Below, one piece after another: positions 53,641 to 61,102 of a stretch of DNA of 64,000 nucleotides (position 1 is the first letter of the stretch; every line of letters starts with the position of its first letter). The notes below the pieces were generated by a model. It did not search any database. It saw only the letters and a program-made list of their open reading frames with translations, and was not told the DNA's origin. The stretch is from Phycisphaerae bacterium (GTDB taxonomy: Bacteria > Planctomycetota > Phycisphaerae > Phycisphaerales > UBA1924): positions 544,380 to 608,379 of the forward strand of contig BJHL01000001.1 in assembly GCA_014192545.1 (NCBI GenBank), given 5' to 3'. Made by a program: the position numbers and the translations under genes.

Positions 53641-56600
53641 TCACACCACCACATTCACCATCTTCCCCGGCACCGCAATCACCTTCTTCACCGGCTTGCC
53701 CGTCAGCGTCGCAACCACCTCCGCGTGCGCCATCGCAAACGCCTCAAGCTGCTTCGCATCCTTCGCAATGCCAGCGGGCACCACAATCCGCGTCTTCACT
53801 TTGCCGTTCACGCTCACCGGCACTTCAATCTCATCATCCACCAGCATCGCCGCATCAACCTTGGGCCACGCCTGCGTCACGACACTGCCTGTCGCACCGC
53901 TGCGACTCCAAATCTCCTCCGCCAGATGCGGCACAAACGGCCCCAACACAGTCGCAAATCGCCGCATCTGATCGCGCGTCAAACTGCCTTGCCCCTTGTC
54001 CGCGCCAGTGGCCGCGTTGACAAACTCAATCATCGCCGCGATCGCAGTGTTGAACGCCAACCGCTCGATGTCGCTGCCAACTTTCGCAATCAGCCGATGC
54101 AGCAACTTCTCGATCGCGCTCGACGCTTCCGCCGCCGCTTTCACCTCACCCGTGTTTTCATCCACACACACGCGCCACGCCCGCTGCAAGAACCGATAGC
54201 ACCCGCTGATGTCGCGCGGATTCCAAGGCTTGCTCGCATCAAGCGGCCCCATGTACATTTCGTACAGCCGGCACGTGTCGGCACCAAACTCGTTGATCAC
54301 ATCATCAGGATTGATCACGTTCTTGTACCGCTTGCTCATCTTCGTGACAATCGGCATCACCTTCGCGCCCGTCGCGATCTCGACATACTCGCCCTCGCTC
54401 ACTTCCTTCACTTCATCAACCGGCACAATGCTCTTGTCGCTGCGCTGATACGCAAAGCTCGTGATGAGCCCTTGGTGAAACAGTTTGTGGAACGGCTCCT
54501 TGCACGAAACAACGCCCAAATCATGCAGCGCGTTCTGCCAGAATCGCGAGTACAACAAGTGCCCCACCGCATGCTCGCTGCCACCCAGATACAAGTCAAC
54601 GCCTTCGCCTTTGGGTACGTCGCCACTCCGTGGCGACCCCTTCCCTTCCTTCACGGCCTCCGAACCACCACTGATCCCCGATCCCATCCAGTACTTTTCC
54701 GCGTCCGCGCCAACCAGCGCATCCGCATTCTGCGGATCGCAATACCGAATCGCATACCAACTACTCCCCGCACTCCCCGGCATCGTGTTCGTCTCGCGCG
54801 TCACAGGCGTATTCGCGGGCAGCAACGCCGGATCAACTCCCGCCTCGCCCGCCGTCGTCTGCACCCAGTCCTTCGCCTTTGCGAGCAGCGGCTGCGGGTC
54901 ATCGCTCTCCACCGGCGCGTAATCCGCCAGTTCCGGCAACATCACCGGCAAGTGCGAAGCCGAAACCGGATACGCATTCCCCGCCGCGTCGTACACAATG
55001 GGGAATGGCTCGCCCCAGTACCGCTGGCGCGAAAACGTCCAATCACGCAACTTGTAGTTCACACGGCGCTTGCCGATCTTCTTGCCCTCCAGCCATGCGA
55101 TGACCTTCTGCTTGGCTTCAGCAGTGGGGAGGCCGTTCAGCGACACGGTGTCGCTCGCAGAGTTGATTGCGACACCATCGCCACTGAAGCACTCGTTCGC
55201 TTGCTGGACTCCTCGCTCGCTCGTTGCAACTACTTGCACGATCGCCAGTCCGAACTTCTCCGCAAACTCGAAGTCCCGCTCATCATGCCCCGGCACCGCC
55301 ATAATCGCGCCCGTTCCATACCCCATCATCACATAGTCCGCCGCCCACACAGGAATCTGCTTGCCCGTCGCGGAGTTGATCGCATACACGCCCGTGAACG
55401 CGCCAGTCTTCTCCTTGCTTTCCTGCCGCTCCACGTCGCTGCGATTGCGGGCCCACTTCACATACTCAGCCAACTTCGCGCGCGTCGCGTCATCCGCGCT
55501 TCCCGGCGTGTTGACGATCGCGCTGCACAATTCATGCTCCGGCGCAACAACCATGTACGTTGCGCCAAACAACGTGTCGGGCCGCGTGGTGAAAACGCGC
55601 AACGAGGTACGTCGGCTCGCCGAGCCGACCCCTTCCCCTTCTACCACGCCTTCCTTGCGCCAATGACCACCCAAACCAACTTGCTGATCGCTCGGACCCC
55701 TCAACGCCTCCGACACAAACGCCCAGCGATAATCACGCACGCTCGCGCACAACTTCGCCTCGACCGGATTGCGAGCGGTGTATCGTGCAAAAGCTCCAAG
55801 CCATTTCGCGTCGCGAATCACATGGTCGAACGCATCTTCCTGCCACAGCGAGCCCGACATGTTCTCAATCTTGTTAACCTGCGTCGCGCTGAATCGCTTG
55901 ACGCTCGCGACAATGTCGCGCAGTTCGTGTCCGGCACGTGGTCTGATGATCCAGTGCACATGATTGCTCATCACGCACGCCGCAAGCACATCGCAGCGTT
56001 CACCATCAAAGTGCATGAGCGCACGCATAACAATGTCACGCCCCGCGTCATTGAGATGCCATCCGTGCGTGTTCCACGTAACATAATACGTCGCGCCTGG
56101 GACCATCACATGCGGCAAGCTTCGCACTTGCACGATCAATGTGCTCGGGCTTGGTTCACCCGCCGGATACGGATCGCACGGGAGGAAGTCTGCGTATGAG
56201 AGAGGCAATCTCGAGTCGGCATCGAACTGATGCGGAGCGTTGGTAGAAGTGGTAGGAGTCGGCTCGGAGAGCCGACGTACCTCAAACTCAATCTCCGCCC
56301 CCTCACTCCGCCCAATCCACTCCCGCTGCATCGCCTTCGTGCTGCTGGGCCAATCCAATCCCTCCAACTGATCAATCAGCCGATCCGCATACGCCGTAAT
56401 GCGAAACATCCACTGCTTCATCGGCTTGCGCAACACCGCAAATCCGCCGCGTTCGCTCTTGCCATCAATCACTTCGTCATTCGCCAAAACCGTGCCCAGC
56501 TTCGGACACCAGTTCACCGTCGTCTCACTGCGATACGCCAGGCGATAGCTGTCGATGATGCGCCGCTGCGTCGCCGCGTCGATGCTGCCCCACGAAGCAA

Positions 56601-57279
56601 ATACTTGTGCGCGTTCACTCTCGCTTACTTCATCCGCCCGCGGATTGAACCGCACCACGCGCGTGCCGCGCGCAAATGCGTCAACCAGCTCGCTCATAGG
56701 CTTCGCGCAACCAGCCACAGGCGAAACGCCTGTGCTGGTGCCTTCCCCCTCCTTCGCTCCCTCGCTCCTTCGCTCCTTCGCCCCCTCATCAAACCACGCC
56801 CCATACAGCTTCACAAAAATCCACTGCGTCCACTTGTAATACCCATCATCAATCGTGCCAAACTCGCGCGACCAGTCATACGAAAATCCAAATCGCTGCA
56901 ACTGCCGGCGGAAATTGTCAATCGCCGTGCGCGTTGTCTTCGCCGGATGCACGCCCGTCGCTATCGCATACTGCTCCGCCGGCAAGCCAAACGCATCCCA
57001 TCCCATCGGGTGCAGCACGTTGTGCCCCGTCATGCGTTTGTAGCGACAAATGATGTCGGTCGCCGTATACCCCTCCGGATGCCCGATGTGCAACCCAGCC
57101 CCGCTGGGATACGGAAACATGTCCAAGCAGTAATACTTGGGCCGCGACGCATCAAACCCCGCCTGCCCAGGATTCGGCACTTCATACACCTTGGCGTCGC
57201 TCCACACGCGCTGCCACTTGGGCTCCATCGCATTCGCGAACTGAGCGTCATACCGAAATTTGGGAGCATCGTTTGTCAT
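53641..57279 (-). CDS. leuS: Leucyl-tRNA synthetase with in-frame RAYT domain insertion
   Basis: This 1212-residue protein is a class I LeuRS: HIGH motif in PYPSGAGLHIGHPEGYTATD, zinc-less VNWCPKLGTVLANDEVIDG, MQREWIGRSEGAEIEFEV at the start of CP1, editing motifs FTTRPDTLFGATY and GTGAIMAVPGHDERDFEFA, KMSKRYKNVINPDDVI, anticodon and C-terminal domains ending GKMVNVVV. LeuRS is usually 810-950 residues. The surplus is explained mainly by residues about 333-558, a REP-bounded RAYT domain, plus inserts near 165-190 and 875-890 that carry palindromes. The frame is intact throughout, so the gene may be functional. A possible attenuator lies upstream. Confidence 0.95.
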   Translation of the reverse strand: MTNDAPKFRYDAQFANAMEPKWQRVWSDAKVYEVPNPGQAGFDASRPKYYCLDMFPYPSGAGLHIGHPEGYTATDIICRYKRMTGHNVLHPMGWDAFGLPAEQYAIATGVHPAKTTRTAIDNFRRQLQRFGFSYDWSREFGTIDDGYYKWTQWIFVKLYGAWFDEGAKERRSEGAKEGEGTSTGVSPVAGCAKPMSELVDAFARGTRVVRFNPRADEVSESERAQVFASWGSIDAATQRRIIDSYRLAYRSETTVNWCPKLGTVLANDEVIDGKSERGGFAVLRKPMKQWMFRITAYADRLIDQLEGLDWPSSTKAMQREWIGRSEGAEIEFEVRRLSEPTPTTSTNAPHQFDADSRLPLSYADFLPCDPYPAGEPSPSTLIVQVRSLPHVMVPGATYYVTWNTHGWHLNDAGRDIVMRALMHFDGERCDVLAACVMSNHVHWIIRPRAGHELRDIVASVKRFSATQVNKIENMSGSLWQEDAFDHVIRDAKWLGAFARYTARNPVEAKLCASVRDYRWAFVSEALRGPSDQQVGLGGHWRKEGVVEGEGVGSASRRTSLRVFTTRPDTLFGATYMVVAPEHELCSAIVNTPGSADDATRAKLAEYVKWARNRSDVERQESKEKTGAFTGVYAINSATGKQIPVWAADYVMMGYGTGAIMAVPGHDERDFEFAEKFGLAIVQVVATSERGVQQANECFSGDGVAINSASDTVSLNGLPTAEAKQKVIAWLEGKKIGKRRVNYKLRDWTFSRQRYWGEPFPIVYDAAGNAYPVSASHLPVMLPELADYAPVESDDPQPLLAKAKDWVQTTAGEAGVDPALLPANTPVTRETNTMPGSAGSSWYAIRYCDPQNADALVGADAEKYWMGSGISGGSEAVKEGKGSPRSGDVPKGEGVDLYLGGSEHAVGHLLYSRFWQNALHDLGVVSCKEPFHKLFHQGLITSFAYQRSDKSIVPVDEVKEVSEGEYVEIATGAKVMPIVTKMSKRYKNVINPDDVINEFGADTCRLYEMYMGPLDASKPWNPRDISGCYRFLQRAWRVCVDENTGEVKAAAEASSAIEKLLHRLIAKVGSDIERLAFNTAIAAMIEFVNAATGADKGQGSLTRDQMRRFATVLGPFVPHLAEEIWSRSGATGSVVTQAWPKVDAAMLVDDEIEVPVSVNGKVKTRIVVPAGIAKDAKQLEAFAMAHAEVVATLTGKPVKKVIAVPGKMVNVVV
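54619..54637. repeat. TCC-loop REP palindrome within leuS (near residue 885)
   Basis: GTCGCCAC, TCC loop, GTGGCGAC: perfect 8-bp stem, preceded by GGGTAC and followed by CCCCTTCCC as in the RAYT-flanking copies. It encodes part of an extra segment (GSPRSGDVPKGEG) before VDLYLGGSEHA. Confidence 0.85.
55611..55629. repeat. REP palindrome at the downstream end of the RAYT element
   Basis: GTCGGCTC, GCC loop, GAGCCGAC: perfect 8-bp stem, preceded by GAGGTAC and followed by CCCCTTCCCCTT. Confidence 0.9.
56258..56276. repeat. REP palindrome at the upstream end of the RAYT element (inverted)
   Basis: GTCGGCTC, GGA loop, GAGCCGAC, followed by GTACCTC: the inverse of the copy at 55611 with identical stem. 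Confidence 0.9.
56711..56738. repeat. AAA/TTT-loop REP palindrome within leuS (near residue 185)
   Basis: CACAGGCG and CGCCTGTG pair around AAA, extended by CCAGC/GCTGG with one bulge. It encodes STGVSPVAG in the coding sense. Next to it is a tandem CTCCTTCG microrepeat (56750-56785) encoding EGAKERRSEGAKEGEG. Both form an extra segment absent from normal LeuRS. Confidence 0.8.
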
Positions 57280-57300
57280 TGGGGGAATCCAGAAGGCTTT

Positions 57301-57335
57301 GGGGACTGGGGACTGGGGACTGGGGACTGGGCATC
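57301..57335. repeat. Four tandem GGGGACT heptamers upstream of leuS
   Basis: GGGGACT is repeated four times (57301-57328) followed by GGGCATC. It occupies the untranslated leader of leuS. The unit equals the reverse complement of the CCCCAGT-type heptamers elsewhere in the window. Confidence 0.85.
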
Positions 57336-57387
57336 AGGGAAAACCGACCACCGCGTTCGATCACTACTTCGTCACTTCATCACTTCC

Positions 57388-57415
57388 ATAAAAAAAGGCC
57401 CCGCCGAGCGGAGCC
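57388..57415 (-). terminator. Intrinsic terminator between folC and leuS (possible attenuator)
   Basis: On the minus strand GGCTCCGC, loop TCG, GCGGGGCC (one G-T wobble) is followed by seven T. It is 135 bases downstream of folC and 109 bases upstream of leuS, so it may simply end folC transcripts or act as an attenuator for leuS. Confidence 0.8.
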
Positions 57416-57447
57416 TGTTGACACTCATCACCAGTTCGCGCAGAGGG

Positions 57448-57531
57448 CTACCAGCTTCTCACCTGCGTAAGCAGCGAGCGAGGCACCACCAGCCTCATCA
57501 CCAATGCCATGTTGCGTTGCGAACGTTCCAT
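57448..57531 (-). CDS. Possible leader peptide ahead of leuS
   Basis: A 27-codon frame (second in-frame ATG at 57510 gives MALVMRLVVPRSLLTQVRSW) ends 33 bases before the terminator stem. It has four Leu codons among the last 20, two adjacent (Leu-Leu), which would suit leucine-dependent ribosome stalling. No strong ribosome binding site is seen and the frame could be chance. Confidence 0.3.
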   Translation of the reverse strand: MERSQRNMALVMRLVVPRSLLTQVRSW

Positions 57532-57550
57532 GGTGCGAGTATAACCCCGC

Positions 57551-58978
57551 TCACCGCGGCACGCGCCCGGGCGATCCCTTCACCTCAACCCGCGCCGCCT
57601 GCTTCTTCTGGGCCAGCAGCCGCTTGGCTTCGCCAGCCACCGCGAACGACCCCGTCACCAAAATCAAATCCGCCGTCTGAATCATCTTCGCCGCACGATT
57701 CATCGCATCACGCACACACTCTTCCACATGCAGCGGCTTGCCCACCAGTTCCACATATCGCTTGCCCAGCAACTTCGGATCCATCGCCCGCGCGTTGCCC
57801 TCCGCCCGCGTAAAGACCACTTTGTCGGCCCCGCTCGCAAGCGCCGTCAGCATCCCATCCACTTCCTTGTCAATCGCGCACCCAAACACAACCCACAGCG
57901 AGTCATACTTCATGTGCTGCCGCAAAGCCTTGATCGTCTCTCGCAAACTCTCCGGATTGTGCGCCCCATCCACCACAATCCTGGGCTCCAAGTGCACCAC
58001 TTCCAATCGCCCCGCGCGAGGCGTCGCACTCAATCCCGCCGTCATCGGCGCGGGTGGCAGGTCATACCCCTGCCGCACCAACTCATCTGCGATGGACAAC
58101 ACCAATCCGCAGTTAAGCGCCTGATGCTCGCCCTTCAAAGGTACCGTCACGTGCTCCAGGTACAGCACTTGCCCCTTGAAGTTCACCTTGTGATGCGCCC
58201 CAAGCTCCACACTGGCTTCCAATCGCAACGAAAAATCATTCCCCACCCCCACCACCGTCAGCGGCGCATCCACACGCTCGGCTGTCGCGCGAAACACTTC
58301 AGTGACACTCTCACTGCTCTGCGGCAACACCACCGCCGGCACACCCTGCTTGATAATCCCCGCCTTGTGCGCCGCAATCTCTTCCAACGTCGAACCCAGA
58401 AACTGCCTGTGCTCGCCCTGAATCGCCGTGATTGCGCTCACTCGCGGCACAATCACATTCGTCGCATCCAGCAGCCCGCCCATGCCCGTCTCAATCACCG
58501 CAAAGTCCACCGCCTGCTCGGCAAAATACACGAGCGCAAGCGCCGTCACCAACTCAAAGTGCGTACAAGCACCCAGCCCCGCAGGCAACTTGTCTGCCGC
58601 ACCCATCACGCGCCACAGCACATCAGTAAAATCCTCGCTGCTTACCCATTGCCCATTCACCTGCACCCGCTCTCGCAGTTCAATCATGTGCGGACTGGTG
58701 TACAACCCCACCGCATACCCGCACCCGTGCAGCATGCTCGCCGTCATACCGCACACGCTGCCCTTGCCCTTGCTTCCCGCCACGTGTACCGTCGCTACGC
58801 TCTCGTGCGGATTCCCAAGCGCCGCCATCAACGCCCGCATGCGCTCTAACTGAAACGCCGACTTCAGCCCCGCAACATCCGCAGCACCTTGCCGCGACGT
58901 CTCCACATTCAATCGCGCATCCAACGCGGCATAAGCCTGCGCGAGCGTCGTGAACTTGTGTGGCGAGTGAGCAGACAT
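57551..58978 (-). CDS. folC: Folylpolyglutamate/dihydrofolate synthase FolC
   Basis: This 475-residue Mur-like ligase has the FolC P-loop VAGSKGKGSVCGMTASMLH, LYTSPHMIELRERVQVNG, the FAVIETGMGGLLDATNVI motif, and LEPRIVVDGAHNPESLRETI in the C-terminal domain. It adds glutamates to folates and may also make dihydrofolate. ATG 58978 (MSAHSPHKF) is the family-like start; the frame to 59068 adds repeats. Confidence 0.93.
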   Translation of the reverse strand: MSAHSPHKFTTLAQAYAALDARLNVETSRQGAADVAGLKSAFQLERMRALMAALGNPHESVATVHVAGSKGKGSVCGMTASMLHGCGYAVGLYTSPHMIELRERVQVNGQWVSSEDFTDVLWRVMGAADKLPAGLGACTHFELVTALALVYFAEQAVDFAVIETGMGGLLDATNVIVPRVSAITAIQGEHRQFLGSTLEEIAAHKAGIIKQGVPAVVLPQSSESVTEVFRATAERVDAPLTVVGVGNDFSLRLEASVELGAHHKVNFKGQVLYLEHVTVPLKGEHQALNCGLVLSIADELVRQGYDLPPAPMTAGLSATPRAGRLEVVHLEPRIVVDGAHNPESLRETIKALRQHMKYDSLWVVFGCAIDKEVDGMLTALASGADKVVFTRAEGNARAMDPKLLGKRYVELVGKPLHVEECVRDAMNRAAKMIQTADLILVTGSFAVAGEAKRLLAQKKQAARVEVKGSPGRVPR

Positions 58979-59074
58979 ACGTCCATCATAGCAAATCGGC
59001 CAAATTATGCCAGAGAATTTCGCACAGATGCTTCCAGCAACTTGCTTCCACCAACTTGCTTCCACCAACTTGCA

Positions 59075-59632
59075 TCACGGCGTCTTCACAAACGCCGCCA
59101 TGATCAGGTCGTCCAAATACCGATCACCCATCCGCATGTAGTACCTGCGTCGCCCCTCTTGCACAAATCCATGTTTGCGATACAACGCAATGGCCGGCAC
59201 ATTGTCAGCAAACACCTGCAACTCCACCCTCGCGACGCGCGGATGCGCCTTCGCCCACGCAAGCGCCATCCGCATCATCGCATCACCCAGTCCCACCCCT
59301 CGATAATCATGCCGAATCTCCATCCCCAGCTTCGCCACGTGCGCAATGCGTCGAAAATTCTTCGTACCAATCGACAAGTCGCCAATCACATCATCATCGC
59401 CGTCACCGCATCGTGCTATGAGCCGCAACTCGTCTCGATCCGACGCGCCCACTCGCGCCGCTATCGCCTCCGCCTTCGCGTCCATCTCCTCAGGCTCAAA
59501 CAACGTATACCCGCGCTCATCCGCCACGCTTCGCATGAGCTTCACGACGCCCGTGCCATCTCCAGCGTGCGCCGCACGCACCAGCACGCTCCGCCCATCG
59601 CGAAGTATGACCTGCTCTTTCATCGCTCTCAC
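59075..59632 (-). CDS. GNAT family N-acetyltransferase
   Basis: This 185-residue protein has the GNAT core: LGMEIRHDYRGVGLGDAMMR, where the R-G-x-G-x-G pocket for acetyl-CoA is RGVGLGD, then VELQVFADNVPAIALYRKHG and VQEGRRRYYMRMGDRYLDDL. It resembles RimI/YhhY-type enzymes; substrate unknown. The GTG at 59632 overlaps the dinB-like stop, so both are co-translated; ATG 59623 is an alternative. Confidence 0.9.
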   Translation of the reverse strand: MRAMKEQVILRDGRSVLVRAAHAGDGTGVVKLMRSVADERGYTLFEPEEMDAKAEAIAARVGASDRDELRLIARCGDGDDDVIGDLSIGTKNFRRIAHVAKLGMEIRHDYRGVGLGDAMMRMALAWAKAHPRVARVELQVFADNVPAIALYRKHGFVQEGRRRYYMRMGDRYLDDLIMAAFVKTP

Positions 59633-60117
59633 CCGTTGCGTCGCGTAAACGCGATGTGATCCGTGCTTGCCCGCTGCCCGCCCAGCTCGTGCACAATCCT
59701 CGCAATCTGCCCGCGGTGATACGTCGAGTGATTGAACACGTGCGTCAACACGTCACCAACACTGCTCACAAACTTCGATCCATCACTCGCCGTGTATTGC
59801 AATTCCGCCGCCAAATCCGCATCACGCAGCCCAGCCAGAAACTCGCGCCACAATCCATCAACTTCCGCCGCCTGTGCCCGCGTCTGCGCCACGTCCCACG
59901 CCGGAAACCACTCCTTCGGATTTTCGTGAGGCGTCCCCTTGATCCGCATCAGCCACACGCGTCTCGCAATCACATTGTGAGGCACCAACCCACACGCCCG
60001 CGTGAACTTGTCCTCACCACGGTTCGCCGCTGGCACCGTCTCAAGCGAAGCCACGCTCCGTTCATTCGCCCACGACTCATACGCCAGCATCTGTTGGAAG
60101 TGTGCAATCAAACTCAT
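59629..60117 (-). CDS. DinB-like four-helix protein
   Basis: This 162-residue protein has DinB features: an N-terminal helix (LIAHFQQMLAYESWANERSV), a mid His (PHNVIARRVWLM), and the C-terminal metal motif VFNHSTYHRGQIARIVHELG with the His-x3-His pair. DinB/YfiT proteins are metal-dependent thiol-using enzymes of varied substrates. It is coupled to the GNAT gene. Confidence 0.88.
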   Translation of the reverse strand: MSLIAHFQQMLAYESWANERSVASLETVPAANRGEDKFTRACGLVPHNVIARRVWLMRIKGTPHENPKEWFPAWDVAQTRAQAAEVDGLWREFLAGLRDADLAAELQYTASDGSKFVSSVGDVLTHVFNHSTYHRGQIARIVHELGGQRASTDHIAFTRRNG

Positions 60118-60176
60118 GTGCGAACGATAGCTCACCCGCGCAGCTTCATGTCGGCCCGCCCCCAACCCACACACCA

Positions 60177-60974
60177 TCAAACCCCATCACGCCCAAGCAC
60201 CTCTTCAACCTCCGCGCTCACGCCCGCACCCATCGCCTCCAGCATCTCCCGCGTCGCGCCACGCAGCCCGCTAAATACGCTCCGGCTCACAATCGCATGC
60301 CCAATGTGCAACTCCACCACGCCAGGCAGCACCGCAATTGCGCTCACATTCTGATAGTTCAGCGCATGCCCCGCATTGAACCGCATCCCCCGATCAACAA
60401 TCGCCAACCCGGCGTGTATCACGCGTGTCAACGCCTCTCGCAGCATCGGCTCGCGAAAATCCCCGCCGCAGCTCGCAAAGACATCCGCATAAGGCCCCGT
60501 GTGCACTTCGCACACATCAAACCCCGCGTGCAAGCACGCATCAATCTGCCGCTCGTCCGCATCGATAAACGCACTGACCTGCGCCCCGCCATCACGCAGC
60601 CGCCGCACTACCTCGCGCATCCGCTCCAACTGCCCCGCCACATCCAGCCCGCCCTCCGTCGTCACTTCATTGCGCCCCTCAGGCACCAACATCGCGCTAT
60701 GCGGCTTCACCTCGCGTGCAATCGCAATCATCTCATCCGTCGCCGCCATCTCCAAATTAAACTTCACCCGCGTCAGCTCGCGCACCACACGCACATCCCG
60801 ATCAATCACATGCCGACGATCCTCGCGCAAATGTACCGTCACCCCATGCGCCCCGCCCAACTCCACCTCCTGCACCGCCCGCGCAATATCCGGCTCGCCA
60901 TACACCGCACTCTTGCGATACCGCGCCTGCCGCAGCGTGGCGACATGATCGATGTTGACCGAGAGCAGTGCCAT
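60177..60974 (-). CDS. pdxJ: Pyridoxine 5'-phosphate synthase
   Basis: This 265-residue TIM barrel has the PdxJ signatures: LLSVNIDHVATLRQARY, GAHGVTVHLREDRRHVIDRD, VKFNLEMAATDEMIAIA, EVTTEGGLDV, and ELHIGHAIVSRSVFSGL. It condenses 1-deoxyxylulose 5-phosphate with 3-amino-2-oxopropyl phosphate in vitamin B6 synthesis. ATG 60974 matches the family N terminus. Confidence 0.95.
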   Translation of the reverse strand: MALLSVNIDHVATLRQARYRKSAVYGEPDIARAVQEVELGGAHGVTVHLREDRRHVIDRDVRVVRELTRVKFNLEMAATDEMIAIAREVKPHSAMLVPEGRNEVTTEGGLDVAGQLERMREVVRRLRDGGAQVSAFIDADERQIDACLHAGFDVCEVHTGPYADVFASCGGDFREPMLREALTRVIHAGLAIVDRGMRFNAGHALNYQNVSAIAVLPGVVELHIGHAIVSRSVFSGLRGATREMLEAMGAGVSAEVEEVLGRDGV

Positions 60975-61102
60975 GGCGAATGGTAGTTGGGGGGAAGGGA
61001 GGACGGAGAACGGAGAGCAGGGAGTAGAGATCAGGAAAAAGCAAAGTCTCCCTACCCGCTCCCTGTTCCCCGTTCCCCGCGCCCCTCCCTACCCTCCCCC
61101 AC

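Larger units (their letters stand above)
55604..56283 (-). mobile_element. RAYT transposase domain with inverted REP ends, fused into leuS
   Basis: The element is bounded by inverted copies of GAGGTAC plus a GTCGGCTC/GAGCCGAC hairpin (55604-55629 and 56258-56283). Inside, in the leuS frame, lies a REP-associated tyrosine transposase: MVPGATYYVTWNTHGW (leuS residue about 392), the HUH motif SNHVHWIIRP (about 440-442), GSLWQEDAFDHVIRD, and the presumed nucleophile Tyr about 500 in FARYTARNPVEA. RAYTs are Y1 enzymes related to IS200/IS605 TnpA that process REP hairpins. No separate stop codon remains. The domain reads on into FTTRPDT of the LeuRS editing domain. Confidence 0.92.

Noticed and set aside
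53596..56199. Plus-strand open frame of 867 codons opposite leuS
   Set aside because: It is rich in Arg/His/Pro as expected from the antisense of a GC-rich gene, has no domain, and leuS on the other strand is certain.
53641..57279. Intein as an explanation for the LeuRS insertion
   Set aside because: The insert has no splicing-junction Cys/Ser or terminal His-Asn; it has HUH and Tyr motifs and REP ends instead.
57481..57520. T-box riboswitch before leuS
   Set aside because: GGTGGTGCC slightly resembles the T-box core, but the AGGGTGG…ACCGCG sequence and a specifier loop are not present.
61005..61100. G/A- and C/T-rich stretch before the glycosyltransferase as a designed repeat array
   Set aside because: It is irregular, without a constant unit; better seen as low-complexity leader sequence.
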